Origin: Bacillota bacterium
Lineage (GTDB): Bacteria; Bacillota; Bacilli; Alicyclobacillales; SLC66
Reading direction: 5' to 3'
DNA: 64,000 nucleotides
Assembly (NCBI GenBank): GCA_021821085.1
Contig: JAKACV010000009.1
Span: 1 to 64,000, forward strand
The notes under the pieces are model-generated. The model saw only the letters and a list, made by a program, of their open reading frames with translations. It searched no databases and was not told the origin of the DNA. Below, piece by piece: positions 19,488 to 29,146 of this stretch; positions within the stretch are counted from its first letter, which is position 1, and the number at the start of each line of letters is the position of its first letter. A program made the translations under genes and the position numbers.

Positions 19488-20426
19488 TTAGCGGGTCGTT
19501 TTTGTGAAAATGTCAGTTAGTATGGGAACAATTTGTTTTTTGCGCGATACAACGCCTTTAAGTAGCGCTTTGTGATCGATAAGTTTTACCTGATAAGCTT
19601 CTTCCACTGCCTGTATTTCGCGTCCTAAGACGAGTGCAATCGAATCGTTATTTAAGATGTCTGTTACAACGAATATGAACAAATCTAGCTTTTCATCTGC
19701 AATGACCGTGTGTAGCGCCGTCTCCAGTTCTGTTTGACGACTAAAGACGTCGTCTGTATCCACTGCATTGACCTGAGCAATTTTAACTTTCTTATCGCCC
19801 ATCGGGAACTCCTTTGCATCAAGGGAAATGAGTTCAGCAATCGTTTTGTCCCGCAAGTCTGCGCCAGCTTTTAATAACTGTAACCCATAATCCTCAAGAT
19901 GTACTTCTGCAATTGCAGCTAACTCATGAGCCGCTACCACATCTTCTTCCGTGCATGTGGGTGATTTTAACAATAACGTGTCGGAAATAATCGCGGAGAC
20001 CATTAATCCTGCGATTTCTTTGCGAATGGCTACTCCATGTTCCTTATACAACTTATTTAAAATGGTTGCCGTACATCCCACTGGTTCCGCTCGGTAGTAT
20101 AGAGGATTGCTCGTCTCAAAATTTGCAATGCGATGGTGATCTATGACTTCTATTACGCGTACGTCAGCGATGTCATCAGCGCTTTGTTGACGTTCGTTGT
20201 GGTCGACTAAAATCACATCTTGCGCTTCGTTTGCAACTGTATGAACGAGGCGTGGTTCTTTGATATGGAAGTAGTCTAAAGCAAATTTCGTTTCACTACT
20301 TATATGACCTAAGCGAACAGGTTCAACCTGTACATTCTTTTGATTTTTTAATTCTGCATAGGCGAGTGCAGAACAGATAGTATCTGTGTCTGGATTCTTA
20401 TGGCCAAAGACAAGAACTTTACTCAT
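19488..20426 (-). CDS. ppaC: Manganese-dependent inorganic pyrophosphatase
   Basis: 312 residues, the size of family II pyrophosphatases. The DHH-superfamily metal motifs are all present: [27 protein letters not shown], and [12 protein letters not shown]; the C-terminal DHHA2 region ends with [10 protein letters not shown], which holds the phosphate-binding Arg and Lys. It hydrolyses pyrophosphate in the cytosol to drive biosynthesis. It is a single gene on the minus strand with its own terminator. Confidence 0.95.
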   Translation of the reverse strand: MSKVLVFGHKNPDTDTICSALAYAELKNQKNVQVEPVRLGHISSETKFALDYFHIKEPRLVHTVANEAQDVILVDHNERQQSADDIADVRVIEVIDHHRIANFETSNPLYYRAEPVGCTATILNKLYKEHGVAIRKEIAGLMVSAIISDTLLLKSPTCTEEDVVAAHELAAIAEVHLEDYGLQLLKAGADLRDKTIAELISLDAKEFPMGDKKVKIAQVNAVDTDDVFSRQTELETALHTVIADEKLDLFIFVVTDILNNDSIALVLGREIQAVEEAYQVKLIDHKALLKGVVSRKKQIVPILTDIFTKTTR

Positions 20427-20514
20427 AAAGCACCTCTTTTATCATCTCGAATATAGGCAAAGTATCTCATAAAGTGAGGTCTTTTGCCAAAGTAAATTGA
20501 TAATAGAAAGGATG

Positions 20515-20550
20515 TCAGGCAACACGTGTATAAGCACGCGGTACCTGACT
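20515..20550 (-). terminator. Possible terminator of the RND operon
   Basis: GTCAGG (20515-20520) pairs with CCTGAC (20545-20550), with a further CGTG/CACG pairing inside. The T content after the stem on the minus strand is modest, so this is tentative. It sits directly after the pump stop codon. Confidence 0.4.
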
Positions 20551-20557
20551 GTAGACT

Positions 20558-23500
20558 CTACATACCAGGTGTGACCGAATGGTCGATGACGTTTGCTTTG
20601 CGCTTAAACAGGCGTTTGATGCGCTTCATGTTATTGTCTGCTGTGACATAGATGACAGGTACGAGAATCAACGTCACGAGTGTCGAGAATAACAATCCAA
20701 ACGAAATGACTGTGGCCATGGAGGCGAGCGTAGCGCCTCCTGTGCCAAAACCAAGTACGAGCGGCAACATCGCGAGTACTGTGGTAAGTGTTGACATGAG
20801 AATGGGGCGCAGCCGAATTGGTCCTGCTTCTTGTAATGCCTCTGTAAGGGATCGTCCACGTTCACGCAATTGGTTGGTGTAATCCACGAGTACAATCGCG
20901 TTGTTGGCGATAAGCCCCATTACCATAATGACACCGATAAACGAATCGATATTGAGTGAGCGATGGGTGATAAAGAGTCCGAGTGCTCCGCCAATAAACG
21001 TGGGTGGTAGCGAAAACATAATTACGAACGGCGTGATAAACGACTCAAAGAGACTTGCCATCACCATATAGAGAAGAACGATGGAGAACAAAACGGCGAT
21101 ACCAAGGTCCATAAATGCTTGGCCGATGAATTTTCCTTGTTGTCCAAAGTTCACCGAATATCCTGCCGGAATGCGCAGGTGTTTGATTTCTGCACCGATG
21201 ATCCCCTGTGCGCGTCCCGCAGTGATGCCGTAGACGCTTGCATTGATCCTCACTGAACGCACACCATTTGAGTGGTTGATTACTGGTGGTTCCTGTGACG
21301 TACTAAGTGTCGCCACTTGATTGAGGGGAATCATGTCACCTGCGTTATTCATGATGAAGATCTGCGATAGATTCGAGATGTTGCGCGCGAAACTTTGCGG
21401 TAACTGAACATTGATGTTGTATTGATTGTTTCCGACAAAGTAAGTGGATGCATTGACGCCTTGAAATGCATCGTGCAATGTGGATTCAACCGTTTGTTCC
21501 GTGAGACCATATTGTTCGAGTGCAGCCTGATTGATTGTCAACACATAGTCTGGCATTCCTGTGGCAAGTGTATTGTCTACATACTCTAATCCCTTTGTTC
21601 GTTGCATGATGCCAGCCACTTCATTACTCAAAATGGTGAGCGTCTTTAAGTCGGGCCCTTGCACATCTACTTGTACACCTGATGTTGTTGGACCATTGCT
21701 CGCAGCAGACACAGGTTGCACGATAATCTGTGCTCCAGGAATATTTGAGATATAGCGATCAAATTCATGTGCAATTTGCCCCAAACTGTGCACCTTCGAG
21801 CTTAGTGTCACTGTCACTGTAGACGAGTTGGTTGCCCCAAAACTCTGTGAAGAGGTGCTTCCGATTTGTGCAAACACAGATTGAACACTTGGCATGTGTT
21901 CTTGTGCAAGTTGCTCTAATTGCTGCGTAAGCTTTGTGGTCGTAGATAAGTTAGTGCCATTTGCAAGAGTTGTTGCAATGGTGATCTGATTGCTGTTGAC
22001 TGTTGGAACAAGTTCAAATCCGATCAAAGGAACGAGTGTAAAGCTGACAAGGACCATCACAACTGCCCCGCCGATGATTGTTAGGCGGTGACGTAAACTC
22101 CATGTGAGTAGCTTGCGGTATAGTTGAGTCACATCGTACATAGCACGACCAGACCAGTCAAATAAAATCCATGGTCGAAATGGCGCCGTTTTACCGGGAA
22201 TGGACTCCTCTTGCTCAAAGTGTTTGCCCTTTAGAAATTTTGCGGCAAGCATCGGTGTGAACGTGATCGCTACAAATAATGCAGCAATGTGTGAAAAACT
22301 GACAGTCATAGCGATCGGGCCAAAAAACTGTCCTGCAACACCAGGAACGAAGATGGACGGGGCGAATACAGAAATTTGCGCCATCGCGGCGACGATGACT
22401 GCAAGCCCGACCTCGGACGTTCCTTGTTTCGCAGCTTCAATTGGATTGAGTCCGCGTTGCCGCGCGCGAAAGATGCTTTCTAGTACGACAATGGAAAAGT
22501 CAACTAGCGATCCGAGTCCAACCGCAAGGCTGCCAAGCGTTGCAGAGTTGATGGTAAGCCCTGCCGCGTTCATCAGAATAAACGTTGAAATCATTGCAAT
22601 TGGAATTGCAACGCCAATAATCAGTGTCGTGCGAACGCTGCGTAAAATCAGTAACATCACGAGAATCCCTATGATGAAACCAAGAATGGTGTGCTCGACA
22701 ACCGTCTGAATCGTCCCTTGAATGGTATTTGCCGAGTCGCTGATCATTGTCAGTTTTGTTCCTGGTGGAAGTTGATGTTGTAACTGCTTTATCGCTTGTT
22801 TTGTTGCTTGAGAAACTTGTACAGTATTGGCGTTTGTCGCTTGAGTAATTGTAAAACTTACAGCAGGTTGGTGATTCAAAGTTGAAATAAAGGAAACAAC
22901 CGCATAACCGTCTTGTACCGTAGCAACATCGCCGACTGTGAGATTTGCTTGTCCACTGCTAATTGGGATCGACGCGATTTGATTGGGTGATGTGATCTGA
23001 CCTTTGACCCGTAATGGAATGAGTTGGTTGCCCTTATTGACCTGTCCCGCATCGACTGTGACATTGCCTGAGGAAATCGCTGAAACAACTTGTCCGATCG
23101 AAATGTGATAGAACGTTAGCCGATGTGGATTGACGAGAACGTTGATTTGCCGATTGAGTCCACCCACTACATTGACCGATCCAACGCCGTTTAGATGCTC
23201 AAAGGCCGGAGCAACGACGTTGTTAGCTAGGTCTGTGATCGCTGACAGAGGTTCATTACCTGATAGTGCAATTGTAATAATCGGTTTATTGCTTGGGTTA
23301 AATTGTTGAACAATCGGCGTTTTTGCATCAATTGGAAGTTGTCCTTGGACACGATTCACAATGCTGCGCATATCATCTACTTCTTGGTATATATTCACGC
23401 CGTAATTGAACTGTACAACGACTTGGCTACTTCCAAGCGAGGAGGTTGAACTGATTTGCGAAACGCCAGCTAAACTTTGCAGCGCACTCTCAATGGGGTG

Positions 23501-23692
23501 TGTAACCTGTTGTTCCACTTCTGTGGGGGAGGCACCAGGCCATGAGGTGGCGACCGATGCAACCGGGATGTTTAGCGACGGTTCGAGTTCAATCGGCAAC
23601 TGAAAGATGGAGAACACGCCAATCAAAACGACTGCAGCCATGATCATCGTGATGGTCACAGATCGCCGTATAGAAAAGTCCGCGATTTTCAC
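20558..23692 (-). CDS. RND efflux pump (HAE1/SwrC-like)
   Basis: 1044 residues with the AcrB-like plan: an N-terminal membrane helix (RRSVTITMIMAAVVLIGVF), two large external loops of about 300 residues, and two blocks of membrane helices. The proton-relay region in helix 4 is seen as SLAVGLGSLVDFSIVVLE (Asp kept). Firmicute members such as SwrC export surfactin-like lipids or drugs. Its ATG overlaps the adaptor stop codon by 4 bases, so the two are translationally coupled. Substrate is unknown; the MarR gene at the head of the operon suggests induction by a small lipophilic or phenolic compound. Confidence 0.9.
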   Translation of the reverse strand: MKIADFSIRRSVTITMIMAAVVLIGVFSIFQLPIELEPSLNIPVASVATSWPGASPTEVEQQVTHPIESALQSLAGVSQISSTSSLGSSQVVVQFNYGVNIYQEVDDMRSIVNRVQGQLPIDAKTPIVQQFNPSNKPIITIALSGNEPLSAITDLANNVVAPAFEHLNGVGSVNVVGGLNRQINVLVNPHRLTFYHISIGQVVSAISSGNVTVDAGQVNKGNQLIPLRVKGQITSPNQIASIPISSGQANLTVGDVATVQDGYAVVSFISTLNHQPAVSFTITQATNANTVQVSQATKQAIKQLQHQLPPGTKLTMISDSANTIQGTIQTVVEHTILGFIIGILVMLLILRSVRTTLIIGVAIPIAMISTFILMNAAGLTINSATLGSLAVGLGSLVDFSIVVLESIFRARQRGLNPIEAAKQGTSEVGLAVIVAAMAQISVFAPSIFVPGVAGQFFGPIAMTVSFSHIAALFVAITFTPMLAAKFLKGKHFEQEESIPGKTAPFRPWILFDWSGRAMYDVTQLYRKLLTWSLRHRLTIIGGAVVMVLVSFTLVPLIGFELVPTVNSNQITIATTLANGTNLSTTTKLTQQLEQLAQEHMPSVQSVFAQIGSTSSQSFGATNSSTVTVTLSSKVHSLGQIAHEFDRYISNIPGAQIIVQPVSAASNGPTTSGVQVDVQGPDLKTLTILSNEVAGIMQRTKGLEYVDNTLATGMPDYVLTINQAALEQYGLTEQTVESTLHDAFQGVNASTYFVGNNQYNINVQLPQSFARNISNLSQIFIMNNAGDMIPLNQVATLSTSQEPPVINHSNGVRSVRINASVYGITAGRAQGIIGAEIKHLRIPAGYSVNFGQQGKFIGQAFMDLGIAVLFSIVLLYMVMASLFESFITPFVIMFSLPPTFIGGALGLFITHRSLNIDSFIGVIMVMGLIANNAIVLVDYTNQLRERGRSLTEALQEAGPIRLRPILMSTLTTVLAMLPLVLGFGTGGATLASMATVISFGLLFSTLVTLILVPVIYVTADNNMKRIKRLFKRKANVIDHSVTPGM

Positions 23693-25587
23693 GATGAAAT
23701 CCCCTTTTTCTTAGAATGGTGTTTCGTGTCTGCAGCCACGGAGTGGCTTCTACTGATAAGGGACTTGCCATTTAACGAGACGAGCGTAACTTGGTTGCCT
23801 GGTGAAAGTAAATTTTGGCCTTGTACCACAAGTTCTTGACCGAGACTCAAGCCACCTGTAATTTGATACTCATTTTGTGTCATGGCACCAATTTGTACGA
23901 TTTGCGCTTGGGCCACGCCGTGTGAAACGATGAACACCTCGTTCGCTCCACTTTGCAGACTTAATACAGCATCTGCTGGTACCATGATGCCTAAGTGCGA
24001 AACGCTTGAAGATTCGACGGCCTGAACTTCGAGACCGGGTAGTAGGGGTGCTGTTGATCCGCTCACCTCAATATCAACCGGATACGCCAAGGTGCTTGTA
24101 GATAGTTGTGGGTGAATGGCCAAGACATGACCATGCAGCACTTCATTTAGTGAAGGTACGGTCACTGTCATGCCCGTTCCATCATGCAACTTGTTGATGT
24201 CAAATTCAGGGACATTCACTGTAACCATCTCAGGACTCATTGAAGCGAGTGTAACTAAGGTTGATTGCGCTCCCACTCCTTGACCGACTTGATCGTTAAC
24301 CGCCTGTACATAACCGCTGATTGGGGCAAGGATTTGACCGTCTTGAATTTGCGCCTGAAGGACTTGAACACCTGCATTGGCAGCTTGGATTTGTGCTTGA
24401 TTGACTTGAATCTGAGGGTTGTTCACCTGCGTGTCGTAAGAAGTTGTGACTTGTTGTAGTTGTGCTTTTGATGCTGCAATGCTTGTTGTTGCAGAACCTT
24501 GTGCAGCGACAAGTGCTGTTTTTGCCTGTTCGAGTTGTGCTGCTGCGACGCTGAGCGACTTACTTTGTTTAGCTGATGTAAGTGCTTGCTGTGCTTGATT
24601 TAGCTGTGCAGTGGCGACTGCAACCGGTTGATTTGCTTGTGCTGATTGTAAGTTGGCTTTTGCTGCTGCAAAACTTCCCTCCGCTTGTTGCAGAGCGCTA
24701 CTTGATTGTTCTAATTGGAGTGCATTTTGTGCATTTTGCAAGGCTGTTTGAGATTGATCATATTGACTTTGTGCCTGTAAGATCGCAGGAGCGGTCATCA
24801 GGTGATTCATTTCTTCCGCTTGTGTGAGTGTGGTATTGGCGTTTTGTAGTTCCTGTTGTAGATTTGCGACGTTTGCTTCATCTGTAGTGATAGTTGCAGA
24901 TTGTTGCTTTTTAACTGCAGTTAGATTTGCCTGTGCGGTATCGTACTGACTTTGTGCTTGTGCAATGACGTTTTGTTGATTGGTTTGTGCACTTTGCAAT
25001 TGCTGCTTGGCAAGAGATAAAGCATTTTCTTCTGCTACAATCGATGTATCAAATTGTTGAACCGCATCTTGATACTGTTGTGTTTGTGTATTTACCGTTT
25101 GTTGATTTTGCGCAATGGTATTTTGCGTAGTGGTTTGTACTTGTGCAAGATTTGCTTGCGCAGTTTTAATTGACGCTTGCGCCTGTTCGAGTGCATGATT
25201 ATTTGATTCCATAGCAGAGGTTAATTCTGTTTGTGAGACACCTGCATTGGCTTGCGATTGCGTAAGTTGTGCTTGCAATTGATTGGTGTTTAATGTGGCA
25301 AGGACTTGACCTTTTGCGATCACCTGACCCGGACGCACGTCAACTGTAGCCAGTACACCTGAGATGGCTGGCGAAACACTTGTCTGAATGTACGGTGTGA
25401 CTTGACCAAGATAGGTGTTTTGTGAGGTAACAGGGGATCGCGCAACAGTTTGCACACTGACTGGCAATGGTTGCAAGGCGGTTGCTTGGATATTGGATTT
25501 TGTTCCACATCCTGCAAGTAAGGAACCAAGCATGGTCGTGAAGATGAGGGTTGGTATGAATCTCCTTAAATGATAATCATTATTCAT
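23689..25587 (-). CDS. RND adaptor lipoprotein with long coiled coil
   Basis: 632 residues. A lipobox is visible near residue 26 (LLGSLLAGC, with Cys as the lipidated residue), followed by a barrel-sandwich half motif (GVLATVDVRPGQVIAKGQVL). Then comes about 340 residues of Ala/Gln/Leu-rich alpha-hairpin with many repeats of the AQAQSQYDTAQANL type. The second half motif (ILAPISGYVQAVNDQVGQG) and beta-barrel follow. Typical adaptors have 350-420 residues, so this hairpin is much longer than usual. A Gram-positive cell has no outer membrane channel; the hairpin may reach through the thick wall. It is translationally coupled to the pump. Confidence 0.88.
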   Translation of the reverse strand: MNNDYHLRRFIPTLIFTTMLGSLLAGCGTKSNIQATALQPLPVSVQTVARSPVTSQNTYLGQVTPYIQTSVSPAISGVLATVDVRPGQVIAKGQVLATLNTNQLQAQLTQSQANAGVSQTELTSAMESNNHALEQAQASIKTAQANLAQVQTTTQNTIAQNQQTVNTQTQQYQDAVQQFDTSIVAEENALSLAKQQLQSAQTNQQNVIAQAQSQYDTAQANLTAVKKQQSATITTDEANVANLQQELQNANTTLTQAEEMNHLMTAPAILQAQSQYDQSQTALQNAQNALQLEQSSSALQQAEGSFAAAKANLQSAQANQPVAVATAQLNQAQQALTSAKQSKSLSVAAAQLEQAKTALVAAQGSATTSIAASKAQLQQVTTSYDTQVNNPQIQVNQAQIQAANAGVQVLQAQIQDGQILAPISGYVQAVNDQVGQGVGAQSTLVTLASMSPEMVTVNVPEFDINKLHDGTGMTVTVPSLNEVLHGHVLAIHPQLSTSTLAYPVDIEVSGSTAPLLPGLEVQAVESSSVSHLGIMVPADAVLSLQSGANEVFIVSHGVAQAQIVQIGAMTQNEYQITGGLSLGQELVVQGQNLLSPGNQVTLVSLNGKSLISRSHSVAADTKHHSKKKGISS

Positions 25588-25640
25588 TGAAGTGAACTCC
25601 CCTGTCGCATCAATCTTTTATGTCTACAGCGTGGTGCAAC

Positions 25641-26129
25641 TTAATTGCAAGAATGAGAATCTTCGGCAAAGTGCACGAGTTGTTCATCGGCAGCGCGTAA
25701 TAGCCCATGCAATCCAAGCTCTAGGGCTTCTTTTTCAGATGCACTTAAAAGGGTGATTAGGGTGGCAAATAGGTCATCTGTAACCATTTTCATGACTTCT
25801 TTCATAACAGCTTCAGACGCCTCGGCTAGGTATAAACGATAGGAACGGCGATCATCTGTGTTTACAGCTTTTTTTACCATCTTTAATCGCTCATAGCGAT
25901 CCACCATGCCAGACGTAGTACTTTGTGCTACGCCAAGACGTGTGCTCAACTCTTTAATGGTCAGCCCAGGATGTCGGTTGATCATGCGTAGCGCAATGAA
26001 GTCGATGATTCGCAGTTCTGGTACACCGACTTTGCGATGAATCTCTTGACGAACCGTTTTGCGTACTAAGCGATGCACACGGTCAAGACAGAGCGGGAGA
26101 AGTTGGGCGAGTTTCATTTCTTCTGCCAT
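25641..26129 (-). CDS. MarR-family repressor
   Basis: About 162 residues with a winged helix: LTIKELSTRLGVAQSTTSGMVDRYERL (recognition helix) and the wing motif NTDDRRSYRLYL with the conserved Asp-Asp-Arg. It is the first gene of the adaptor-pump operon (53 bases before the adaptor), the usual layout of an autoregulated, ligand-released repressor. ATG 26129 follows AAAGGG at a normal distance; an ORF extension to 26162 has no ribosome site. The C-terminus ends in HSCN with a single Cys. A palindrome at its promoter is the likely binding site. Confidence 0.9.
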   Translation of the reverse strand: MAEEMKLAQLLPLCLDRVHRLVRKTVRQEIHRKVGVPELRIIDFIALRMINRHPGLTIKELSTRLGVAQSTTSGMVDRYERLKMVKKAVNTDDRRSYRLYLAEASEAVMKEVMKMVTDDLFATLITLLSASEKEALELGLHGLLRAADEQLVHFAEDSHSCN

Positions 26130-26175
26130 ATAGAGCAACCCTTTCGCAATATCGTGCGCCAATATAACGAGATAG

Positions 26176-26223
26176 TTATAACGGATCCGTTGTAAATATG
26201 CGAGATTTATGCGAGATTGTCAA
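26176..26223 (-). promoter_or_regulatory. MarR operon promoter and operator
   Basis: On the minus strand TTGACA (26223-26218) and CATATT (26200-26195) are 17 bases apart. A 20-bp near-perfect palindrome (26176-26195, half-site TTATAACGGA, one mismatch) begins at the edge of the -10 box and covers the start site. A second inverted repeat, TATAAC-N6-GTTATA, overlaps it at 26163-26180. This is a classical repressor arrangement. Confidence 0.7.
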
Positions 26224-26306
26224 GCGTTATTATGGCGCACAAATATTAGCCATCACAAAAGAGTGCTGGCTAATCGGAGGAGAAGGAGGGATCTATGTCT
26301 ATTTTT

Positions 26307-27440
26307 TTACGTGTTTATATTTTTTTCTAAAAATTCCGCGAGAAGGGCGGCGCGATAGGGAAGGTTGGCGATGACGATATGTTCGTTGCGCGCGTGTGCG
26401 CCGTCGCCGACGGGACCCAGTCCGTCAATGGTTGGGATGCCAAGTGCTGCTGTGAAATTGCCATCGCTTCCACCACCAGATAATCCTTCTTGTAAATCAT
26501 AACCGTGACGTTTTGCAATGTCTCGTAGTTGCAAAAAAAGGTGGACGCCCTGTTCTGAACGTTCTAGCGGATAGCGATTTATTCCACCTGTTACGGTGAT
26601 CCTCGTACCTTTTAGAAACGAGCGGCGATCTATCATATGGTTTGCCACGCGCTCTCCTTGTTCTTTTGTCATAAAACGCAGCTCGACTTCTGCCTGCGCA
26701 TACTCTGCTTTGACGTTTACGCGCGTTCCCCCTGTGATTAGACCGACATTGATGCTGACGCCTTCATCAATGTTGTTTAGTTGGCGCAGATCAGCTATTT
26801 GCATCGCTAATTCTTCGATTGCATTGACACCGGCTTTTGGATCATGCCCTGCATGCGCTGGAATCCCGCGCACGGAAATCGTAAAGTCGGCAATTCCTTT
26901 GCGTGCTGTTTTAATGTCGCCATTTGGTGGGATGCTAGACTCTGGGACAAGCACACAGATACTTTTGCGTGCTTCTTGTTCAATTAATTCGCGGGAGGCA
27001 TGTGATCCAATTTCTTCATCAGAGGTGGCTAAAAAGACGATTTTGCGATTGCCGTGCACATGATGTGCCGCGAGTGCATGCATCGCCCATAGTGCAACCG
27101 TAAGGCCACCTTTCATATCAAATGCACCGGGTCCATATAGCTTGCCGTCGCGCTTTGCAATCGGCAGGTCGCCTTGATTCCATACGGTGTCAAAATGCCC
27201 AAGTATCAGAAGTTGCTCCTGACCTTCGCCGTAGGTGAAACGGTAGCAATCTCCAACTCTCTCTTTGGCAATGCGCTCTGATCGGCCGCCGACGAGTGCA
27301 CTAAATTCGACAGCGAGGACTTGACCACATTGATCGACGAGTTGTTTATCGAGTGATGGAGATTCCGCTTCGATTAGAGTGATCAAAGTCTGCTCAATCT
27401 CCGATGTTCGTTGCACTAAGTAATCTAGTATTTCAGACAA
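26307..27440 (-). CDS. M20-family metallopeptidase (carboxypeptidase G2-like)
   Basis: 377 residues. M20 motifs are visible: LGHFDTVWNQGD (His and Asp of the metal site), GAFDMKGGLTVALWAM (bridging Asp), ATSDEEIGSHASRE (catalytic Glu pair), and a C-terminal SGGGSDGNFTAALGIPTIDGLGPVGDGAHARNE part with the last His ligand; the dimerisation domain sits between. Relatives cleave C-terminal glutamate from folates or N-acyl amino acids. TTG 27440 follows GGGGAGG by 7 bases. It stands alone and its true substrate is unknown. Confidence 0.87.
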   Translation of the reverse strand: MSEILDYLVQRTSEIEQTLITLIEAESPSLDKQLVDQCGQVLAVEFSALVGGRSERIAKERVGDCYRFTYGEGQEQLLILGHFDTVWNQGDLPIAKRDGKLYGPGAFDMKGGLTVALWAMHALAAHHVHGNRKIVFLATSDEEIGSHASRELIEQEARKSICVLVPESSIPPNGDIKTARKGIADFTISVRGIPAHAGHDPKAGVNAIEELAMQIADLRQLNNIDEGVSINVGLITGGTRVNVKAEYAQAEVELRFMTKEQGERVANHMIDRRSFLKGTRITVTGGINRYPLERSEQGVHLFLQLRDIAKRHGYDLQEGLSGGGSDGNFTAALGIPTIDGLGPVGDGAHARNEHIVIANLPYRAALLAEFLEKNINT

Positions 27441-27561
27441 TGGAAGACCTCCCCAAACTACACTCTACGTTATCATACCGTTCGCGAGTTTTTGCGACAA
27501 GGGCTAGGCGCAGAGGATATGGGGAGGTGATTTTTTTGGACCTCATGGATTGATTGTAAAA

Positions 27562-28131
27562 TTAAAATTGTTTTTTTGTCTCTTGATAATCTTTTAAAAT
27601 TTCTACTGCTTCACGAAAACGAATTGCATGAATAATTTCACGTTCTCGTAAAAAAGCAAGACTATCGCGAAGATCGACATCGTCGGTCAAATTGATGAGC
27701 CACTGATAAGTCGCGCGGGCTTTCTCTTCGGCCGCAATATCTTCATATAAATCAGCAATTGGATCACCTTTGCTCTGAATATAGGTTGCTGTAAATGGAT
27801 TACCAGCCGCATTTTCATAGAACAGAGACATTCCATGATTGGCATAATGTCCACCCAGTCCTGCTGTGCGCAACTGTTCTACTGTCGCATCTTTTGTTAG
27901 TTTGTACACCATCGTGGCAATCATCTCAAGATGCCCCAACTCTTCTGTGCCGATATCTGTCAGTAATCCGATGACCTTATCAGGAATCGTAAAACGCTGA
28001 TTTAGATAGCGTAGTGCAGCAGCCAATTCACCGTCTGGTCCACCATATTGTTCCAATAGATACTTGGCGAGTCGCGGATCACATGTACTCACCTTTACCG
28101 GATATTGTAATTTTTTCTCGTATGCCCACAC
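27562..28131 (-). CDS. cotJC: Spore coat protein CotJC (Mn-catalase family)
   Basis: 189 residues, full length. The sequence follows CotJC closely: YEKKLQYPVKVSTCDPRLAK at the start, GGPDGELAAALRYLNQR, the metal-site helices TDIGTEELGHLEMIATMV and YEDIAAEEKARATYQW, and REREIIHAIRFREAVEILK. CotJC is a manganese-catalase-like protein of the spore coat made under sigma-E. The GTG at 28131 is 7 bases after AAGGAGGC. In Bacillus cotJA-cotJB-cotJC are one operon; here cotJC is alone and the other two are about 26 kb away. Confidence 0.92.
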   Translation of the reverse strand: MWAYEKKLQYPVKVSTCDPRLAKYLLEQYGGPDGELAAALRYLNQRFTIPDKVIGLLTDIGTEELGHLEMIATMVYKLTKDATVEQLRTAGLGGHYANHGMSLFYENAAGNPFTATYIQSKGDPIADLYEDIAAEEKARATYQWLINLTDDVDLRDSLAFLREREIIHAIRFREAVEILKDYQETKKQF

Positions 28132-28207
28132 GACTGTAGCCTCCTTCGTTACAACATCCTATGCGACAAGGACAATAAGTAGGTTTACAGCGTCTGCGTA
28201 AGTATTC

Positions 28208-28957
28208 TCAATTGTCGTGAGTTGTCTCATCCCAGATATGCTCGGCCATCGCGATACAGCGATCAGCCGCTGCGGTTAATTTCCAAGCCGTCCTTATGTG
28301 ATCAAGAGCCGATCGCAGTCCTGGTGTGCGAAGGGTTGAATCATGTGCGTCACTCGCAACGAAATGTACTTTTCCCGCAGCCAGTAGACGGTGTGCTGTG
28401 CGTTCACACGCAGTACCAAAATTACCCATAACGGACGCGGCAGTCACTTGCAGAAGTGCACCTTCGGTGAGCGCGGCATCGACTATACGATCATTTTTTT
28501 GCGCCGCGAGATTGCGTTCCGGGTGCGCAATGATGCTAGTAATGTTGCGCAAGTTTAATTTATAGATGGTGTCTGGTAGTGACTTTGGCCATTCGCGCGT
28601 AGGGAGTTCGATCAAGGCATAGCGAATTTTATCATCGGCTACTGCTCCGAGACACAGTGCATCGGACGCAAGTAGGTGAGTGATGACATCTGCATGATAC
28701 CGAATTTCCATTCCTGGTCGAACCGTAAGCGGAATCTGCGCGACTTTTAGTGCCTGATTAAAGCGTTTTGTTTCGGTGCGAATAACATCTGTATGGACGT
28801 GATAGACGGGTGAATAGCCGTGCGGCGTGGCAAATAGTGCCGACGTTCCAGCCGCGACAAAAGCGTTGGCCATCTGTAGTGCGATTTCTGTATTCGCTGC
28901 TCCATCGTCTACTGCAGGCAAGATATGCGTGTGTATGTCTACTAATGTCGCCATCAT
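28208..28957 (-). CDS. PHP-type tyrosine phosphatase (CpsB/YwqE family)
   Basis: 249 residues. The PHP metal motif VDIHTHILPAVDDGA is at the N-terminus, followed by ATPHGYSPVY, RPGMEIRYH, IIAHPERN and FVASDAHDS, the usual metal-site series. These manganese enzymes dephosphorylate the BY-kinase that controls capsule or polysaccharide export. The partner kinase and polysaccharide genes are not adjacent, so the pathway role is inferred from family. ATG 28957 follows GAGGAG on the minus strand. Confidence 0.88.
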   Translation of the reverse strand: MMATLVDIHTHILPAVDDGAANTEIALQMANAFVAAGTSALFATPHGYSPVYHVHTDVIRTETKRFNQALKVAQIPLTVRPGMEIRYHADVITHLLASDALCLGAVADDKIRYALIELPTREWPKSLPDTIYKLNLRNITSIIAHPERNLAAQKNDRIVDAALTEGALLQVTAASVMGNFGTACERTAHRLLAAGKVHFVASDAHDSTLRTPGLRSALDHIRTAWKLTAAADRCIAMAEHIWDETTHDN

Positions 28958-29048
28958 TCGATCTCCTCTCCCGCGAAGCTATTTCTCCCATTATACTGAC
29001 GATTTCTTGCAGTTACGCGACATTCGTAGGCTTGCTGTATAAAATGAA

Positions 29049-29118
29049 TTGACAAAATAATAGATATAACTATATTATTGTTAATTATCAAGTTATTCGA
29101 CTGTCGACTGTCGACAGT
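29049..29118 (+). promoter_or_regulatory. Promoter and palindromic site of the GntR-led operon
   Basis: TTGACA (29049-29054) and TATATT (29071-29076) are 16 bases apart, giving a start near 29083. A perfect 12-bp palindrome ACTGTCGACAGT lies at 29107-29118, preceded by an overlapping CGACTGTCGAC copy. It lies about 25 bases inside the transcript and 29 bases before the start codon, a good position for autorepression by the GntR protein. Confidence 0.55.
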
Positions 29119-29146
29119 TTTAGTTGAGAAGGAAAGGAGAAGCGAA

